NCBI GenBank assembly: GCA_947476295.1
Contig: CANJQC010000011.1
Span: 1-64,000 of the forward strand
Reading direction: 5' to 3'
DNA: 64,000 nucleotides
Source: Planctomycetaceae bacterium
Lineage (GTDB): Bacteria; Planctomycetota; Planctomycetia; Planctomycetales; Planctomycetaceae
Shown here piece after piece: positions 49,535 through 58,190 of the stretch. How positions within the stretch are numbered: the stretch's first letter is position 1; each line of letters begins with the position of its first letter. Made by a program: the position numbers and the translations under genes. The notes beneath the pieces were generated by a model. That model did not search any database. It saw nothing but the letters and a program-made list of their open reading frames with translations, and was not told where the DNA came from.

Positions 49535-51415
49535 GTGAACAGGCAGGGTGAGGTGCGGAGCGTGTGGACTCGTCAGATTCCGTTTCGGGTGGATATTGCC
49601 GGCGTGATTGAGATCATGGGATCCTCGCTGTACAGTCGGGTGGATACGCCGATTCGGGAACTGATTCAGAATGCCCATGACGCAGTTATGCGGCGCCGCA
49701 GTCGAGATCTGTCATTCCGCGGGCGAATTGACATTCACCAGAATGCGGCCGATGGAACTCTAACGTTCACCGATGACGGGATCGGCCTGAATGCTGATGA
49801 GGCTGAGCGGTTTCTCGGGACGCTGGGGATCGGAATTACCGGGTGGCTCAAAGGCTGCGGCAGTGATGATCAACGCGAGGCGATTAACGGCGATGGTGAC
49901 CACCTGATAGGTCAGTTCGGTATCGGACTTTTTAGTGCCTTTATGCTGGCTGATCGCCTCGTCGTGGAAAGTCGTCGCGAGGACTGGGCCGAAGGGATCC
50001 GTTGGGAAGCCGGGCCGGGGACGAGTATCCAGTTGTCGTCCAGTGATCGCACAGAAGTCGGCACGTCGGTTCGTCTGTATCTGAAACCTCAGTTTCGCAT
50101 CATGTCTGAAGCGACAGAACCGCTTGAGGCTGCAATCCGGGAATACGCAGATTTTCTCACCGTGCCCATTCATTTGAACGGCAGCGCGGCGCGGGTGAAT
50201 GTGATTCATGTGGCGTGGTTTGAACCGACCCCGGATCCTGAATCGCTGGAATTGGAACTCGCGAATTACTTCAATGAATCGCCGCTGGATGTGATACCGA
50301 TCCGAGTCGAAAATCCAGCATCGATCGCCGGAGCGTTGTATATCTCGCCTCAGCGAACACCGGGCTTTGCCGATGAGTCAACTGTCGCTGTGACTGTGCG
50401 ACGAATGGTAATTTCGCGGCGCGTGCGCGATTTGCTGCCGCCATGGGCCACGTTCCTGCGGGGCGTGCTTGAACTGGAAGATTGTTCACCGACCGCCAGC
50501 CGGGAAGATCTGGTGCGCGACGATCGCTTTCAGATTGTGCGTTCGACGCTGAATGAATTCCTCTTTATGCATCTGGAGAAGATGGCGGACGAAGAACCTT
50601 CGCGGCTGGAAGCGATTGTGAACTGGCATCGCTACCTGTTGGCCGGAGCGGCATTGGCGGAACCTCGCCTGCGTGAGCTGCTGGCGAAGGTGTATCACTT
50701 CCGGACGTCGCGGGGGGCACTGCTGTTTGATGAGCTGCTGCAGAAGAGCATGGCCGATGCACTGCACGAATCGAATGTTGAGTTTGTCATTTGGTACAAC
50801 GCTGATCGACGTCAGGAACGATATCTGGATGATGTGTTTGCGTCGAATCCTGTACCTTGCGTGCATGCGTTTCGCAGTTTTGAAGAAAACCTGCTGGCGG
50901 CGATGATTTCCGATCATCCGGAACGAGAAATTGATCTCCGCCCCGCAACACCGTCGTCAGCGAACTTTGCCGATTCTGTAATGGGTATGAATGAGGTGGA
51001 AGATATGCCAGCCACCTGGGCAGACTTTTTTCGTACTGCGAAGGCTCGAGTGATGATGGCGTCGTTTGACAAGAGTCTGCCGGTCGTCGCATTCCTCAAT
51101 GAACGCTACGAACTCGCGCAGACGTTTGAAGATCTTCGCCGTGACGGTGACATTCCCAAGGGCTTTCAACGTCTGATTGATGCGCATTTTCGCAAGGCAC
51201 CCACTGGAAAGAATGAGGTGATCCTCAATCGTGAACATCGACTTGTGCAGCGGGCGTTAAGTCAGGGAATGCGTAGTCCGCTGGCCAGCGTACTGCGTTT
51301 GCTTGTGACGAATGCTCTGAATTCAGCCGGCGCCGGACGCGGGAAAGAAGCGGCGGATGTGCAGATGGAGGATTTGGACTGGATAGCCGATGCATTGTGG
51401 GGGAATGACCAATGA
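49535..51415 (+). CDS. HSP90-family GHKL ATPase, divergent
   Basis: The protein has 626 residues from GTG 49535 (another GTG at 49553 is possible). The N-terminal ATPase has the GHKL motifs of HSP90: RELIQNAHDAV (41-51, cf. NxxDA with the Mg-binding Asn), TFTDDGIGLNADEA (78-90, cf. DxGxG) and GQFGIGLFSAFMLAD (126-140, the lid motif). The HSP90-type middle domain follows (LPPWATFLRGVLELEDCSPTASREDL, with the expected Arg near the gamma phosphate). The C-terminal third is short and unlike HtpG, with no MEEVD tail; it ends MEDLDWIADALWGNDQ. So this is a separate HSP90-like subfamily. The next gene, 95 bp downstream, is a TPR protein, so the two are probably partners. Confidence 0.85.
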   Translation: MNRQGEVRSVWTRQIPFRVDIAGVIEIMGSSLYSRVDTPIRELIQNAHDAVMRRRSRDLSFRGRIDIHQNAADGTLTFTDDGIGLNADEAERFLGTLGIGITGWLKGCGSDDQREAINGDGDHLIGQFGIGLFSAFMLADRLVVESRREDWAEGIRWEAGPGTSIQLSSSDRTEVGTSVRLYLKPQFRIMSEATEPLEAAIREYADFLTVPIHLNGSAARVNVIHVAWFEPTPDPESLELELANYFNESPLDVIPIRVENPASIAGALYISPQRTPGFADESTVAVTVRRMVISRRVRDLLPPWATFLRGVLELEDCSPTASREDLVRDDRFQIVRSTLNEFLFMHLEKMADEEPSRLEAIVNWHRYLLAGAALAEPRLRELLAKVYHFRTSRGALLFDELLQKSMADALHESNVEFVIWYNADRRQERYLDDVFASNPVPCVHAFRSFEENLLAAMISDHPEREIDLRPATPSSANFADSVMGMNEVEDMPATWADFFRTAKARVMMASFDKSLPVVAFLNERYELAQTFEDLRRDGDIPKGFQRLIDAHFRKAPTGKNEVILNREHRLVQRALSQGMRSPLASVLRLLVTNALNSAGAGRGKEAADVQMEDLDWIADALWGNDQ

Positions 51416-51419
51416 CCAA

Positions 51420-51508
51420 ATTCCAATGACCAGTGAATCCCAAATTGCAGGCTGCACCTAAGATTCTTTGGTCATTTGGAACTGAACATTGGGATTTAGG
51501 AGTTTTGA
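51420..51508 (+). repeat. Imperfect inverted repeat between the HSP90-like and TPR genes
   Basis: CCAATGACCAAATTCCAATGACC at about 51412-51431 and TGGTCATTTGGAACTGAACATTGGG at about 51469-51493 are approximate complements that could form a long mismatched hairpin between the two genes. ATGACCA-type words are repeated directly as well. The ribosome-binding site TTAGGAG of the TPR gene directly follows. It may limit or tune expression of the second gene, or be a short intergenic repeat of no function. Confidence 0.4.
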
Positions 51509-51510
51509 TC

Positions 51511-54135
51511 ATGGCATCCAGTGACGAATCACAAATCGATCAGCAACTGCAGGATCTTCAGGAACGTGCGGGAGAGCTGATTCCAAAATGTCAGTTTTCC
51601 AGTTCTTCCCGACTTTATGGAGAGCTGCGGCGGCGCGGTCGTACTGAGCATCGCGCTCATGCGTATGTGATGGGCACGTTTTTTCAGATGGATCAGGCAC
51701 AGTATCTGTTCGAGTTCCAGACGATGCGTGAGCGCGCCGTGGAGCTGATCGCGATTCTGGAAAACGAGGAACGGGCGCGGCAGATTCAATCAGATTTTTC
51801 GCGAGAACAATACGACTACCTTGTGTATTCGATGAGTTCCTGTGCATATGAAAATCTGGCGGAGGCCACCGGTCAACTAGAAGGATACAATTCCGACGGA
51901 ATGCACGCCTGCATCACGGATGGAATCCAGATCTGTCGCCGCACGGGAAAGATTGGCTGTGTCAGCTGTTTTCGTGAATATGCCTGTGATGTGTATCTGG
52001 CTGCAGATGACGCCGACATTGCGGGGCATCAATGCCGGTTGGTGATGGAGCAGCAAGGCGTGTGGTCTGATCGCGGTGACCGTCGTTGGCTGGCGACCAG
52101 TAAACTGGCATGGCTGGCAGCATTGCACGGACGCTTTGACGAAGCACTGACCACGATGGATCTCGCTCTGGAATATGCTCAGGCGGAAGCCGTGTCGCTC
52201 AAATTTGAATCACGAATTCGCACGCTGATGGCGCGAGACACGATTCGTCTGGCGGCTGGATTGCCATCGATTATCGAAGGGGATCCGGAATTCGTTCAAA
52301 TGCCGTCTGCAGAAGAATGTCCGGTCTTTGAACATGCACTGGACTTGAATGCAGCGTTGCGAGCGGTGCAAAACGAAAACTGGGTTGAAGCGTCACGATT
52401 GTTGAGTCACTGGGATCAGCGACTTCAGAAATGCAACGGCACGCACCTGTGGTTCGAAACGCGGTTACGGCTGATCGCAGTCAAGCGGATGTCGGGACAA
52501 CAGAAACAGGCGGAATCGCTGGCACGGCAGCTGGAACAGCGCGCGCGTTCGGCAAACGATTATCTGACTCTGCGACGGCTGCAGTTGTTACTGGATTCCG
52601 ATGCGCCGTCACCGCTGGCAATTGCGGCTGAACCGCATCGTGCGGGAGTGTCCGATACGCATGCGGCAGTTGCCGTAATACCGCCACTCAGCGTTGATGA
52701 AGGCAAAATGTCTCCAGAAGAACCTGGTCAGGTAGTGACGCCCTTGTCAAAACTGATCGAATCATTCCGCCTGCGAATGAACGATCTGATGCAGGAACCG
52801 ACGCAGGAGAAATTTGATGGCATCCGGACTGATATTCTGGCCATTGGTGCGGATGAGGCGACACATCAGGAAGACGCCTGCGGGTTGCTGCATCTGATGG
52901 GATATCTGGTCGGAGCTGGTGAAGACGGAGAAGATGTCTGGAGATGGGCCAACGCCCTAGCCGCACCGCACCGCAGCAACGCCGTCGCTCTCTCGGTGCT
53001 GGGAGTGCTCGGTGATGCCCTGCGAGGCTGTCCCAATGAAGCACTTGCGGAAAAAATAACAACGGAACGGACCGAGCAGTTGTTTCGTAAGTCTCTGGAA
53101 CTGGACACCACAAAGCCGCGTAACTTTCTGCGGGCGGGTGATCATTTTGCGGCTGAGGACAATCAGGGCGAGGCCGAACGCTGCTTCGCCAGGGCATTTC
53201 GCCTAGATCGAGTTGATGGCAACATCGTGCGGCGACTGGCAGATCTCTATTCAATCACGGAACGCCCACGCGACGCATTGCATGTACTGGATGTGAGTCT
53301 GCGCGAAGGCAGTAATGACTCTCAGGTCGCGTTTGACGCAGCAATGCTTGCGTTCAGGTTGAAGCAGTACGATGCCACGCTGACGTACCTCGAAAAATTT
53401 GAACAACTTGCCGGTCCAAATGTGTGGACGAACTATTATAGAGGTGTCTGTCACTACGAACAGGGCGATTTTCAACTCTGCCTCGAGTGCCTTGATCTGG
53501 AGGAAATTCTTGCGGAGAACACCGGCTGGCATCTGGAACTGATGCGGGCGGTAACCAAGGCTCGACTGGGCGACTTGTCCGGAGCTCAGTCACATCTGAC
53601 GACTTCGATGGAAACGCCCTTGTTCGAGGTGGACTTCCTTTCCCCATCGGGGATTGCAGAGTTGCTACAGCGTCTGTGTGTGGTGGCCGAAGAAGTCTTG
53701 GAGGATGAGGCTCTGGTTGCAAGAGTGGAAATTCGGTTGCTGCGATCGGGCTTGATGCCGGATTCATGGTTCCAGTGGCAACGTGAATCCACCGAACTGA
53801 AAACGAGGGAAAACGTCCGGCTTTATCGATGTCTGGTGCATCAGCCGCTGGATGAAACATGGAACGAGGATCCGGAACGACTGAGCGGGCAGGAAAACTG
53901 GACAACGTATATCACCGAATGGGGCGTGCTTGCGGAATCGGAAGACGCCGCTCGAGAAATCGCGATTCATTCTCAGGCTATGTGTTATCAATTGCCGGCA
54001 CTGGTGCCGGAAATTCTGGAGAGCGAAGACACTTACGTGGACGTCCCAGGAGCCGTCTGGCAATCGGGGCGTTTCGAGTTGACGGATGAATACCCAGATG
54101 ACGATCTATCCGATGCTGAAAGTGATTTTGACTAA
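51511..54135 (+). CDS. Tetratricopeptide-repeat protein, partner of the HSP90-like ATPase
   Basis: The ATG at 51511 follows TTAGGAGTTTTGATC and gives 874 residues; the track start at 51433 falls within the intergenic repeat. It is largely helical. TPR-like pairs are clear at about residues 520-690 (FLRAGDHFAAEDNQGEAERCFARAFRLD, RRLADLYSITERPRDALHVLDVSL, YYRGVCHYEQGDFQLCLECLDLEEI) and weaker ones earlier (WLAALHGRFDEALTTMDLALEYAQ). The C-terminal ~130 residues are acidic and end DDLSDAESDFD. There is no signal peptide or membrane helix, so the protein is cytoplasmic. In eukaryotes TPR proteins are HSP90 co-chaperones; a similar role here is inference. The tight gene order supports a joint function. 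Confidence 0.8.
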   Translation: MASSDESQIDQQLQDLQERAGELIPKCQFSSSSRLYGELRRRGRTEHRAHAYVMGTFFQMDQAQYLFEFQTMRERAVELIAILENEERARQIQSDFSREQYDYLVYSMSSCAYENLAEATGQLEGYNSDGMHACITDGIQICRRTGKIGCVSCFREYACDVYLAADDADIAGHQCRLVMEQQGVWSDRGDRRWLATSKLAWLAALHGRFDEALTTMDLALEYAQAEAVSLKFESRIRTLMARDTIRLAAGLPSIIEGDPEFVQMPSAEECPVFEHALDLNAALRAVQNENWVEASRLLSHWDQRLQKCNGTHLWFETRLRLIAVKRMSGQQKQAESLARQLEQRARSANDYLTLRRLQLLLDSDAPSPLAIAAEPHRAGVSDTHAAVAVIPPLSVDEGKMSPEEPGQVVTPLSKLIESFRLRMNDLMQEPTQEKFDGIRTDILAIGADEATHQEDACGLLHLMGYLVGAGEDGEDVWRWANALAAPHRSNAVALSVLGVLGDALRGCPNEALAEKITTERTEQLFRKSLELDTTKPRNFLRAGDHFAAEDNQGEAERCFARAFRLDRVDGNIVRRLADLYSITERPRDALHVLDVSLREGSNDSQVAFDAAMLAFRLKQYDATLTYLEKFEQLAGPNVWTNYYRGVCHYEQGDFQLCLECLDLEEILAENTGWHLELMRAVTKARLGDLSGAQSHLTTSMETPLFEVDFLSPSGIAELLQRLCVVAEEVLEDEALVARVEIRLLRSGLMPDSWFQWQRESTELKTRENVRLYRCLVHQPLDETWNEDPERLSGQENWTTYITEWGVLAESEDAAREIAIHSQAMCYQLPALVPEILESEDTYVDVPGAVWQSGRFELTDEYPDDDLSDAESDFD

Positions 54136-54172
54136 TTTTGGCTATCGTTGTTGCGGGCTCTTGCGATACGGA

Positions 54173-54189
54173 GGGGGCAATCGGCCCCC
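54173..54189 (+). terminator. Terminator-like hairpin after the TPR gene
   Basis: GGGGGC-AATCG-GCCCCC forms a perfect six-pair stem 37 bp after the stop of the TPR gene. It is followed by GCTGTTTGC, which is only weakly U-rich, so it may be a stem of a different kind. Confidence 0.35.
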
Positions 54190-54238
54190 GCTGTTTGCTA
54201 TGTAAAGTCTGAGTTGACACATTTGACCAACGAGTCAC

Positions 54239-54314
54239 ATCGTTTACTTCGACGCCAACGGCGAGACTGTTTCCCGCACGATCCGCCACGCCGTTGGCGA
54301 AGGGGTTAAACGAT
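54239..54314. repeat. Palindromic repeat, divergent relative of the REPIN-like element
   Basis: ATCGTTTA at 54239 and TAAACGAT at 54307 are terminal inverted repeats, and ACGCCAACGGCG and CGCCGTTGGCG form the inner stem around GACTGTTTCCCGCA. The loop word GACTGTTTCC and the ends CGTTTA/TAAACG also occur in the elements at 34423-34541 and 58727-58844, so this is probably the same repeat family in a diverged form. It lies just upstream of trpB. Confidence 0.6.
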
Positions 54315-54393
54315 TGCTACAATCGCTGATGCTGTCGATGGGCTTCCCCGTCCTGTCCCCCTGTTTGCCCGCCTTCGTGAGGCTGAAGAATTC

Positions 54394-55626
54394 ATGTCGA
54401 TGTCGCCCGTTTCTAAATCAGTTTCTCAGCGTGTCAGTGCAGTGCCGGATGAGCGCGGTCGCTTTGGTGAGTATGGCCGCAAATACGTTCCCGAAACGCT
54501 GATGTATGCGCTGGATCAGCTCACCGCCGCCTACGAAGAGGCGAAACATGACCCGGAATTTGATCGGCAGTTGCGGGATCTCCTGAAGCATTTCGTAGGT
54601 CGCCCAAATCCGCTGTACTATGCGGAGCGGCTGACAGAAAAATGTGGCGGCGCACAGATCTATTTTAAACGCGAAGATCTCAACCACACCGGTGCGCACA
54701 AGATCAACAATGCGATCGGACAGGTCTTATTGACAAAGCGGATGGGCAAGACTCGCGTCATTGCTGAGACCGGTGCCGGGCAGCATGGCGTCGCCACAGC
54801 AACTGCCTGTGCAAGATTTGGACTGCCATGTGTCGTGTACATGGGCGAAGAAGACGTGAGACGCCAGAAGCTAAATGTCTTCATTATGCGGACGATGGGG
54901 GCCGAAGTGCGTCCGGTCACCACCGGATCGAAAACGCTTCGTGATGCGATCAATGAAGCCATGAGGGATTGGATGTCATCCGTGCGAGACACCCACTACA
55001 TCATTGGAAGTGTCGTGGGGCCGCATCCGTTCCCGATGATGGTTCGTGATTTTCAGGCGATCATCGGGCGTGAAGCGCGGGAGCAGTGTCTGGATCAGGC
55101 TGGACGACTTCCCGATGAGGTGATTGCCTGCGTCGGTGGTGGTTCTAATTCTGCCGGTATGTTCTATCCCTTTGTCGATGACGCCGGTGTCGCGTTGACT
55201 GGTGTTGAGGCCGGCGGACGCGGATCGAAACCCGGCGATCACGCAAGTACGCTCAGCCACGGTAAACCCGGGATTCTGCACGGCAGTTACAGCTACGTAT
55301 TGCAGAATGATGACGGTCAGACGTCGGATGTGCATTCGATTTCTGCCGGACTTGATTACCCCGGCGTCGGCCCGGAACACAGTTACTGGAAAGACACGGG
55401 CCGCGTGAATTATGTCAGTATCCTCGATGATGAAGCATTGAGTGCATTCAGCACGATGGCCAGAACAGAGGGTATACTTCCGGCGATTGAGACGTCGCAC
55501 GCGATTGCCTGGGCGATGAAATCTGCTTCCGAACGCAGTGCGAATGATGTAATCGTTGTGTGCCTGTCCGGTCGTGGCGACAAAGATGTCAACGAAGTAG
55601 CCAGGTTGACTGGTCAGGAAATGTGA
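54394..55626 (+). CDS. trpB: Tryptophan synthase beta chain
   Basis: The protein has 410 residues. Motifs: [22 protein letters not shown], the PLP-lysine block [56 protein letters not shown], the phosphate-binding [16 protein letters not shown] and LSGRGDKD. It makes tryptophan from indole and serine. Both trpB1-type PLP and subunit-contact sequences are present, but trpA is not in the window, unlike in many bacteria where the two are adjacent. A gene for a thermonuclease-like protein follows after 53 bp. The palindromic repeat at 54239 lies in the upstream region. Confidence 0.96.
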   Translation: MSMSPVSKSVSQRVSAVPDERGRFGEYGRKYVPETLMYALDQLTAAYEEAKHDPEFDRQLRDLLKHFVGRPNPLYYAERLTEKCGGAQIYFKREDLNHTGAHKINNAIGQVLLTKRMGKTRVIAETGAGQHGVATATACARFGLPCVVYMGEEDVRRQKLNVFIMRTMGAEVRPVTTGSKTLRDAINEAMRDWMSSVRDTHYIIGSVVGPHPFPMMVRDFQAIIGREAREQCLDQAGRLPDEVIACVGGGSNSAGMFYPFVDDAGVALTGVEAGGRGSKPGDHASTLSHGKPGILHGSYSYVLQNDDGQTSDVHSISAGLDYPGVGPEHSYWKDTGRVNYVSILDDEALSAFSTMARTEGILPAIETSHAIAWAMKSASERSANDVIVVCLSGRGDKDVNEVARLTGQEM

Positions 55627-55679
55627 CGTGTCGGTTCTTCCTCGTGATTCGTCCACGAAGCGCAGGATATTGCTGAATC

Positions 55680-56216
55680 ATGGGCGGAAAGCATCCGAAG
55701 GCACGAACGCGCCGGCCTCTGACGCCTGCCACCACGGCCATACTCATCTTTGTGGTGCTGGCCTTGCTTCGGATTGTTGTGTTCAGGCCCGAACTGGCGA
55801 GCGACGGGAAACCACGCACAAAGGCTTACGTGCGCTACGTTATCGACGGCGATACGTTTGACCTGGCCGACGGGCAGCGTGTTCGGATGTTGGGAATTAA
55901 TGCACCTGAAGCAGGTTTCGGCGGCAAGTCACCGGAACCTTTTTCTGCAGAAGCTACGGATTGGTTACGAAACCGCATTGAAGGTCGTGAAGTGGCTTTG
56001 CGGATTGATTATCCGAGAACCGATCGCTACAGACGCACTCTGGCCTGGGTCTTTGAAGCGGATGGAACTTTAGTGAATCAACAAATGCTGCTGGCGGGCC
56101 GCGCGAAACTGCTGGCCGACTTTGGGTTGCCAGCCGATCTGGAACCAACTCTCCGCCAAGCGGAAAGCGAAGCCCGAATTCGCAGGATCGGGTTGTGGGC
56201 ACCGACGCGGAAGTGA
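55680..56216 (+). CDS. Thermonuclease (SNase)-like protein with N-terminal membrane anchor
   Basis: The protein has 178 residues. A basic N-terminus (MGGKHPKARTRRPL) is followed by a single hydrophobic segment (TTAILIFVVLALLRIVVF), which is either an uncleaved signal anchor or a leader. The SNase domain is seen as VRYVIDGDTFDLADGQRVRMLGINAPEAG, with the catalytic Asp/Arg region, RIDYPRTDRYRRTLAWVF with the second catalytic Arg, and QAESEARIRRIGLWAP at the end. It probably cleaves nucleic acids outside the cytoplasmic membrane. It is 53 bp after trpB on the same strand and may share its transcript, although the functions are unrelated. Confidence 0.88.
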   Translation: MGGKHPKARTRRPLTPATTAILIFVVLALLRIVVFRPELASDGKPRTKAYVRYVIDGDTFDLADGQRVRMLGINAPEAGFGGKSPEPFSAEATDWLRNRIEGREVALRIDYPRTDRYRRTLAWVFEADGTLVNQQMLLAGRAKLLADFGLPADLEPTLRQAESEARIRRIGLWAPTRK

Positions 56217-56670
56217 TTAGCTCGCTGTTTCTGGATCATATACCGCACGCAGGTGACAATGGCACAAAATTGTCTGCCCTGAATCAAGTGACTGCGCAGA
56301 GAGTTGGAAAAACACAAGGAATCCTTTGGATTTTTGAGAAGTAAGGATGCGGCGGATTTCGTTTAATGACGAAGAAAGTGCAGCGAATAGCCAAAGAACG
56401 GTTTCACCATCCGAACCCTCGTGTGCAGCAACGAATGTGGCCAAATCTTTTCAGTCGTTCGTGAAACCGCAGAAAGCCTAGCGAGCGACTTCTGCTCAAT
56501 AGACAGGAATGTCAATCCTCCACAAGGACGCGGCGGGCGCGTCCCCGCACTGCACCCGATTACTCTGCAAACGGGTGTTTCTTGTCTGGACCCGGAATCT
56601 CCCTACAATTCCACAATAGAGCAGCGCACGTCGCGGTGCTGAGAGCAGTGATTTTCAAGGATACCTTTCT
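56217..56670. other. 454-bp intergenic stretch
   Basis: Nothing but a promoter candidate (56582-56609, listed separately) is supported. The short ORFs on both strands (56217-56444, 56421-56642) have no recognisable motif. Confidence 0.35.
56582..56609 (+). promoter_or_regulatory. Candidate sigma-70 promoter for mcsB
   Basis: TTGTCT (56582-56587) and TACAAT (56604-56609) are separated by 16 bases; the -10 matches five of six positions and the -35 four of six. It lies about 60 bp before the TTG start of mcsB. Confidence 0.4.
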
Positions 56671-57759
56671 TTGAGTCCGGACAGTTCCGACAACCCGTTT
56701 TGCATGGCAGAACTCGCACGCACGAGCGGCGAATGGCTGAGGGGTGACGGGCCGGAATCGGACATCGTCATTTCCAGTCGCGTCCGCTTGGCGCGCAATG
56801 TCGCTGGCTTTGCTTTTGTGACGCGTGCTGCGGCTGATGCACGTTTTCAGATTGTGCAGATGGTAAAGTCTGCAATGGGGGAAGAGATCCAGCACCGCCT
56901 CGTGCATCACGTTAACATCGAAACGCTGTCAACGCTGGATGGCCAGATGTTGATGGAACGTCAGCTTATCAGTCGGGAACTGGGGCGTGGGGAGGGACCG
57001 CGTGCCGTGGCCATCAGTGAGGGCGAACGACACAGCGTGATGATTAACGAAGAGGATCATCTGCGAATCCAGGTACTCCACAGCGGCTTCGCTCTCGACG
57101 ACTGCTGGATGGAGTGCGATGCACTTGACAATCAGATCGAAGAAACCGTTCCCTACGCCTTCCATCCGGAACTTGGATATCTGACTGCCTGTCCTACGAA
57201 TGTCGGTACAGGCATCCGCGTGAGCGTCATGGTTCACCTTCCGGCACTGCGTTTGACTCGCGAAATTCAGAAAGTGCATCAGGCCGCACAGAAGATTAAC
57301 CTGGCCGTGCGTGGCTTGTATGGTGAAGGCAGTCAGGCGATGGGCGACTTCTACCAGATCTCGAATCAGGTGACGCTTGGCAAGTCCGAAGAACAGTTGA
57401 TTGCGGAAGTGAAGGAAGTTGTTTCCAATATCATTGGCTGGGAACGCCGTGTACGGGATATGCTGGTGCGTGACAAACGTGCGGAGCTGCATGACCAGGT
57501 CGCGAGGGCGTTCGGTGTGCTGACGAGTGCGAGGTCAATCAGTTCCGAAGAAACGATGCATCTGTTGTCGAGCCTGAGAATGGGCATCCAGCAGGGGCTC
57601 ATCGACAACTTGGATCTGGCGACCGTGAATGAGTTGTTTGTCCATACTCAGCCGGCGCATTTGCAAATGCTGCACGGTGCCGCTCTTGAGACAGCAGAAC
57701 GCAACACTGTGCGAGCAAATTATCTGCGGAAGCGACTGAATTCGTCGTCGCTGGGTTGA
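56671..57759 (+). CDS. mcsB: Protein arginine kinase McsB
   Basis: The protein has 362 residues from the TTG at 56671; the ATG at 56704 (MAELARTSGEWLRG) fits the family start better but has no Shine-Dalgarno sequence. The guanido-kinase fold of McsB is clear: DIVISSRVRLARNVAGFAF, GEGPRAVAISEGERHSVMINEEDHLRIQ (nucleotide/arginine pocket), GYLTACPTNVGTGIRVSVMVHLPAL (with the conserved Cys) and IGWERRVRDMLVR. McsB phosphorylates arginine residues of proteins and marks them for the ClpCP protease in Gram-positive bacteria. Its usual neighbours mcsA, ctsR and clpC are absent here, so the gene is separate from a clp operon. A strong terminator follows at 57828. Confidence 0.93.
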   Translation: MSPDSSDNPFCMAELARTSGEWLRGDGPESDIVISSRVRLARNVAGFAFVTRAAADARFQIVQMVKSAMGEEIQHRLVHHVNIETLSTLDGQMLMERQLISRELGRGEGPRAVAISEGERHSVMINEEDHLRIQVLHSGFALDDCWMECDALDNQIEETVPYAFHPELGYLTACPTNVGTGIRVSVMVHLPALRLTREIQKVHQAAQKINLAVRGLYGEGSQAMGDFYQISNQVTLGKSEEQLIAEVKEVVSNIIGWERRVRDMLVRDKRAELHDQVARAFGVLTSARSISSEETMHLLSSLRMGIQQGLIDNLDLATVNELFVHTQPAHLQMLHGAALETAERNTVRANYLRKRLNSSSLG

Positions 57760-57827
57760 TTGAATGTGGTGAAACCAGAATCGCGGCAGGTCCAACAGGA
57801 CGGATTCCGGGAAACGGCGCAGCAAAT

Positions 57828-57861
57828 AATCCGGCGCGTGGTGAACGCGCCGGATTTCAGT
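57828..57861 (+). terminator. Rho-independent terminator between mcsB and the ferredoxin gene
   Basis: AATCCGGCGCGT and ACGCGCCGGATT form a perfect 12-pair stem with loop GGTGA at 57828-57856, followed by TCAGTTTT. It lies 68 bp after mcsB and can also end the convergent ferredoxin transcript, whose side of the stem has the weaker T-run. Confidence 0.8.
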
Positions 57862-57884
57862 TTTATGCACCAACCGCAAAGAGC

Positions 57885-58190
57885 TTAGCGTTTAGGCGCA
57901 GTACAGTTTCCGTCAGTCTCGGCCATCGACGTTTTCTGCTCCGTGATGACGGGGCACTGCGATGCCATTTCTGCATTCAACGCAGTGTAGTCGGACCACT
58001 CCGCTGGCAGATTGTCTTCGTGGAAGATCGCCGCTACCGGACATTCGGGAACGCAGGCTTCGCAGTCGATACATTCCTCCGGATGGATAAACAGAATGGC
58101 TTCACCTTCGTAGAAGCATTCGACCGGACAAACAACAACGCAGTCCGTGTATTTACAGTTGAAGCACGGTTCAGCAACAACATGAGTCAT
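57885..58190 (-). CDS. fdxA: Ferredoxin, 7Fe [3Fe-4S][4Fe-4S] type
   Basis: The protein has 101 residues. It carries two cluster motifs: [14 protein letters not shown] (the 7Fe pattern with Cys-x2-Cys-x4-Cys-x3-Cys-Pro in which one Cys may be replaced at the 3Fe site) and [12 protein letters not shown], then VAAIFHED. The 7Fe/FdxA ferredoxins of bacteria have 105-112 residues and start with THVV, as here ([17 protein letters not shown]). It transfers electrons at low potential in the cytoplasm; its partner is not indicated by the context. It is convergent with mcsB and has its own promoter region. The C-terminal tail contains one extra Cys (NCTAPKR). Confidence 0.9.
   Translation of the reverse strand: MTHVVAEPCFNCKYTDCVVVCPVECFYEGEAILFIHPEECIDCEACVPECPVAAIFHEDNLPAEWSDYTALNAEMASQCPVITEQKTSMAETDGNCTAPKR

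Noticed and set aside
54214-54243. TTGACA as a -35 of trpB
   Set aside because: No acceptable -10 lies at 16-18 bases and the region runs into the palindromic repeat.
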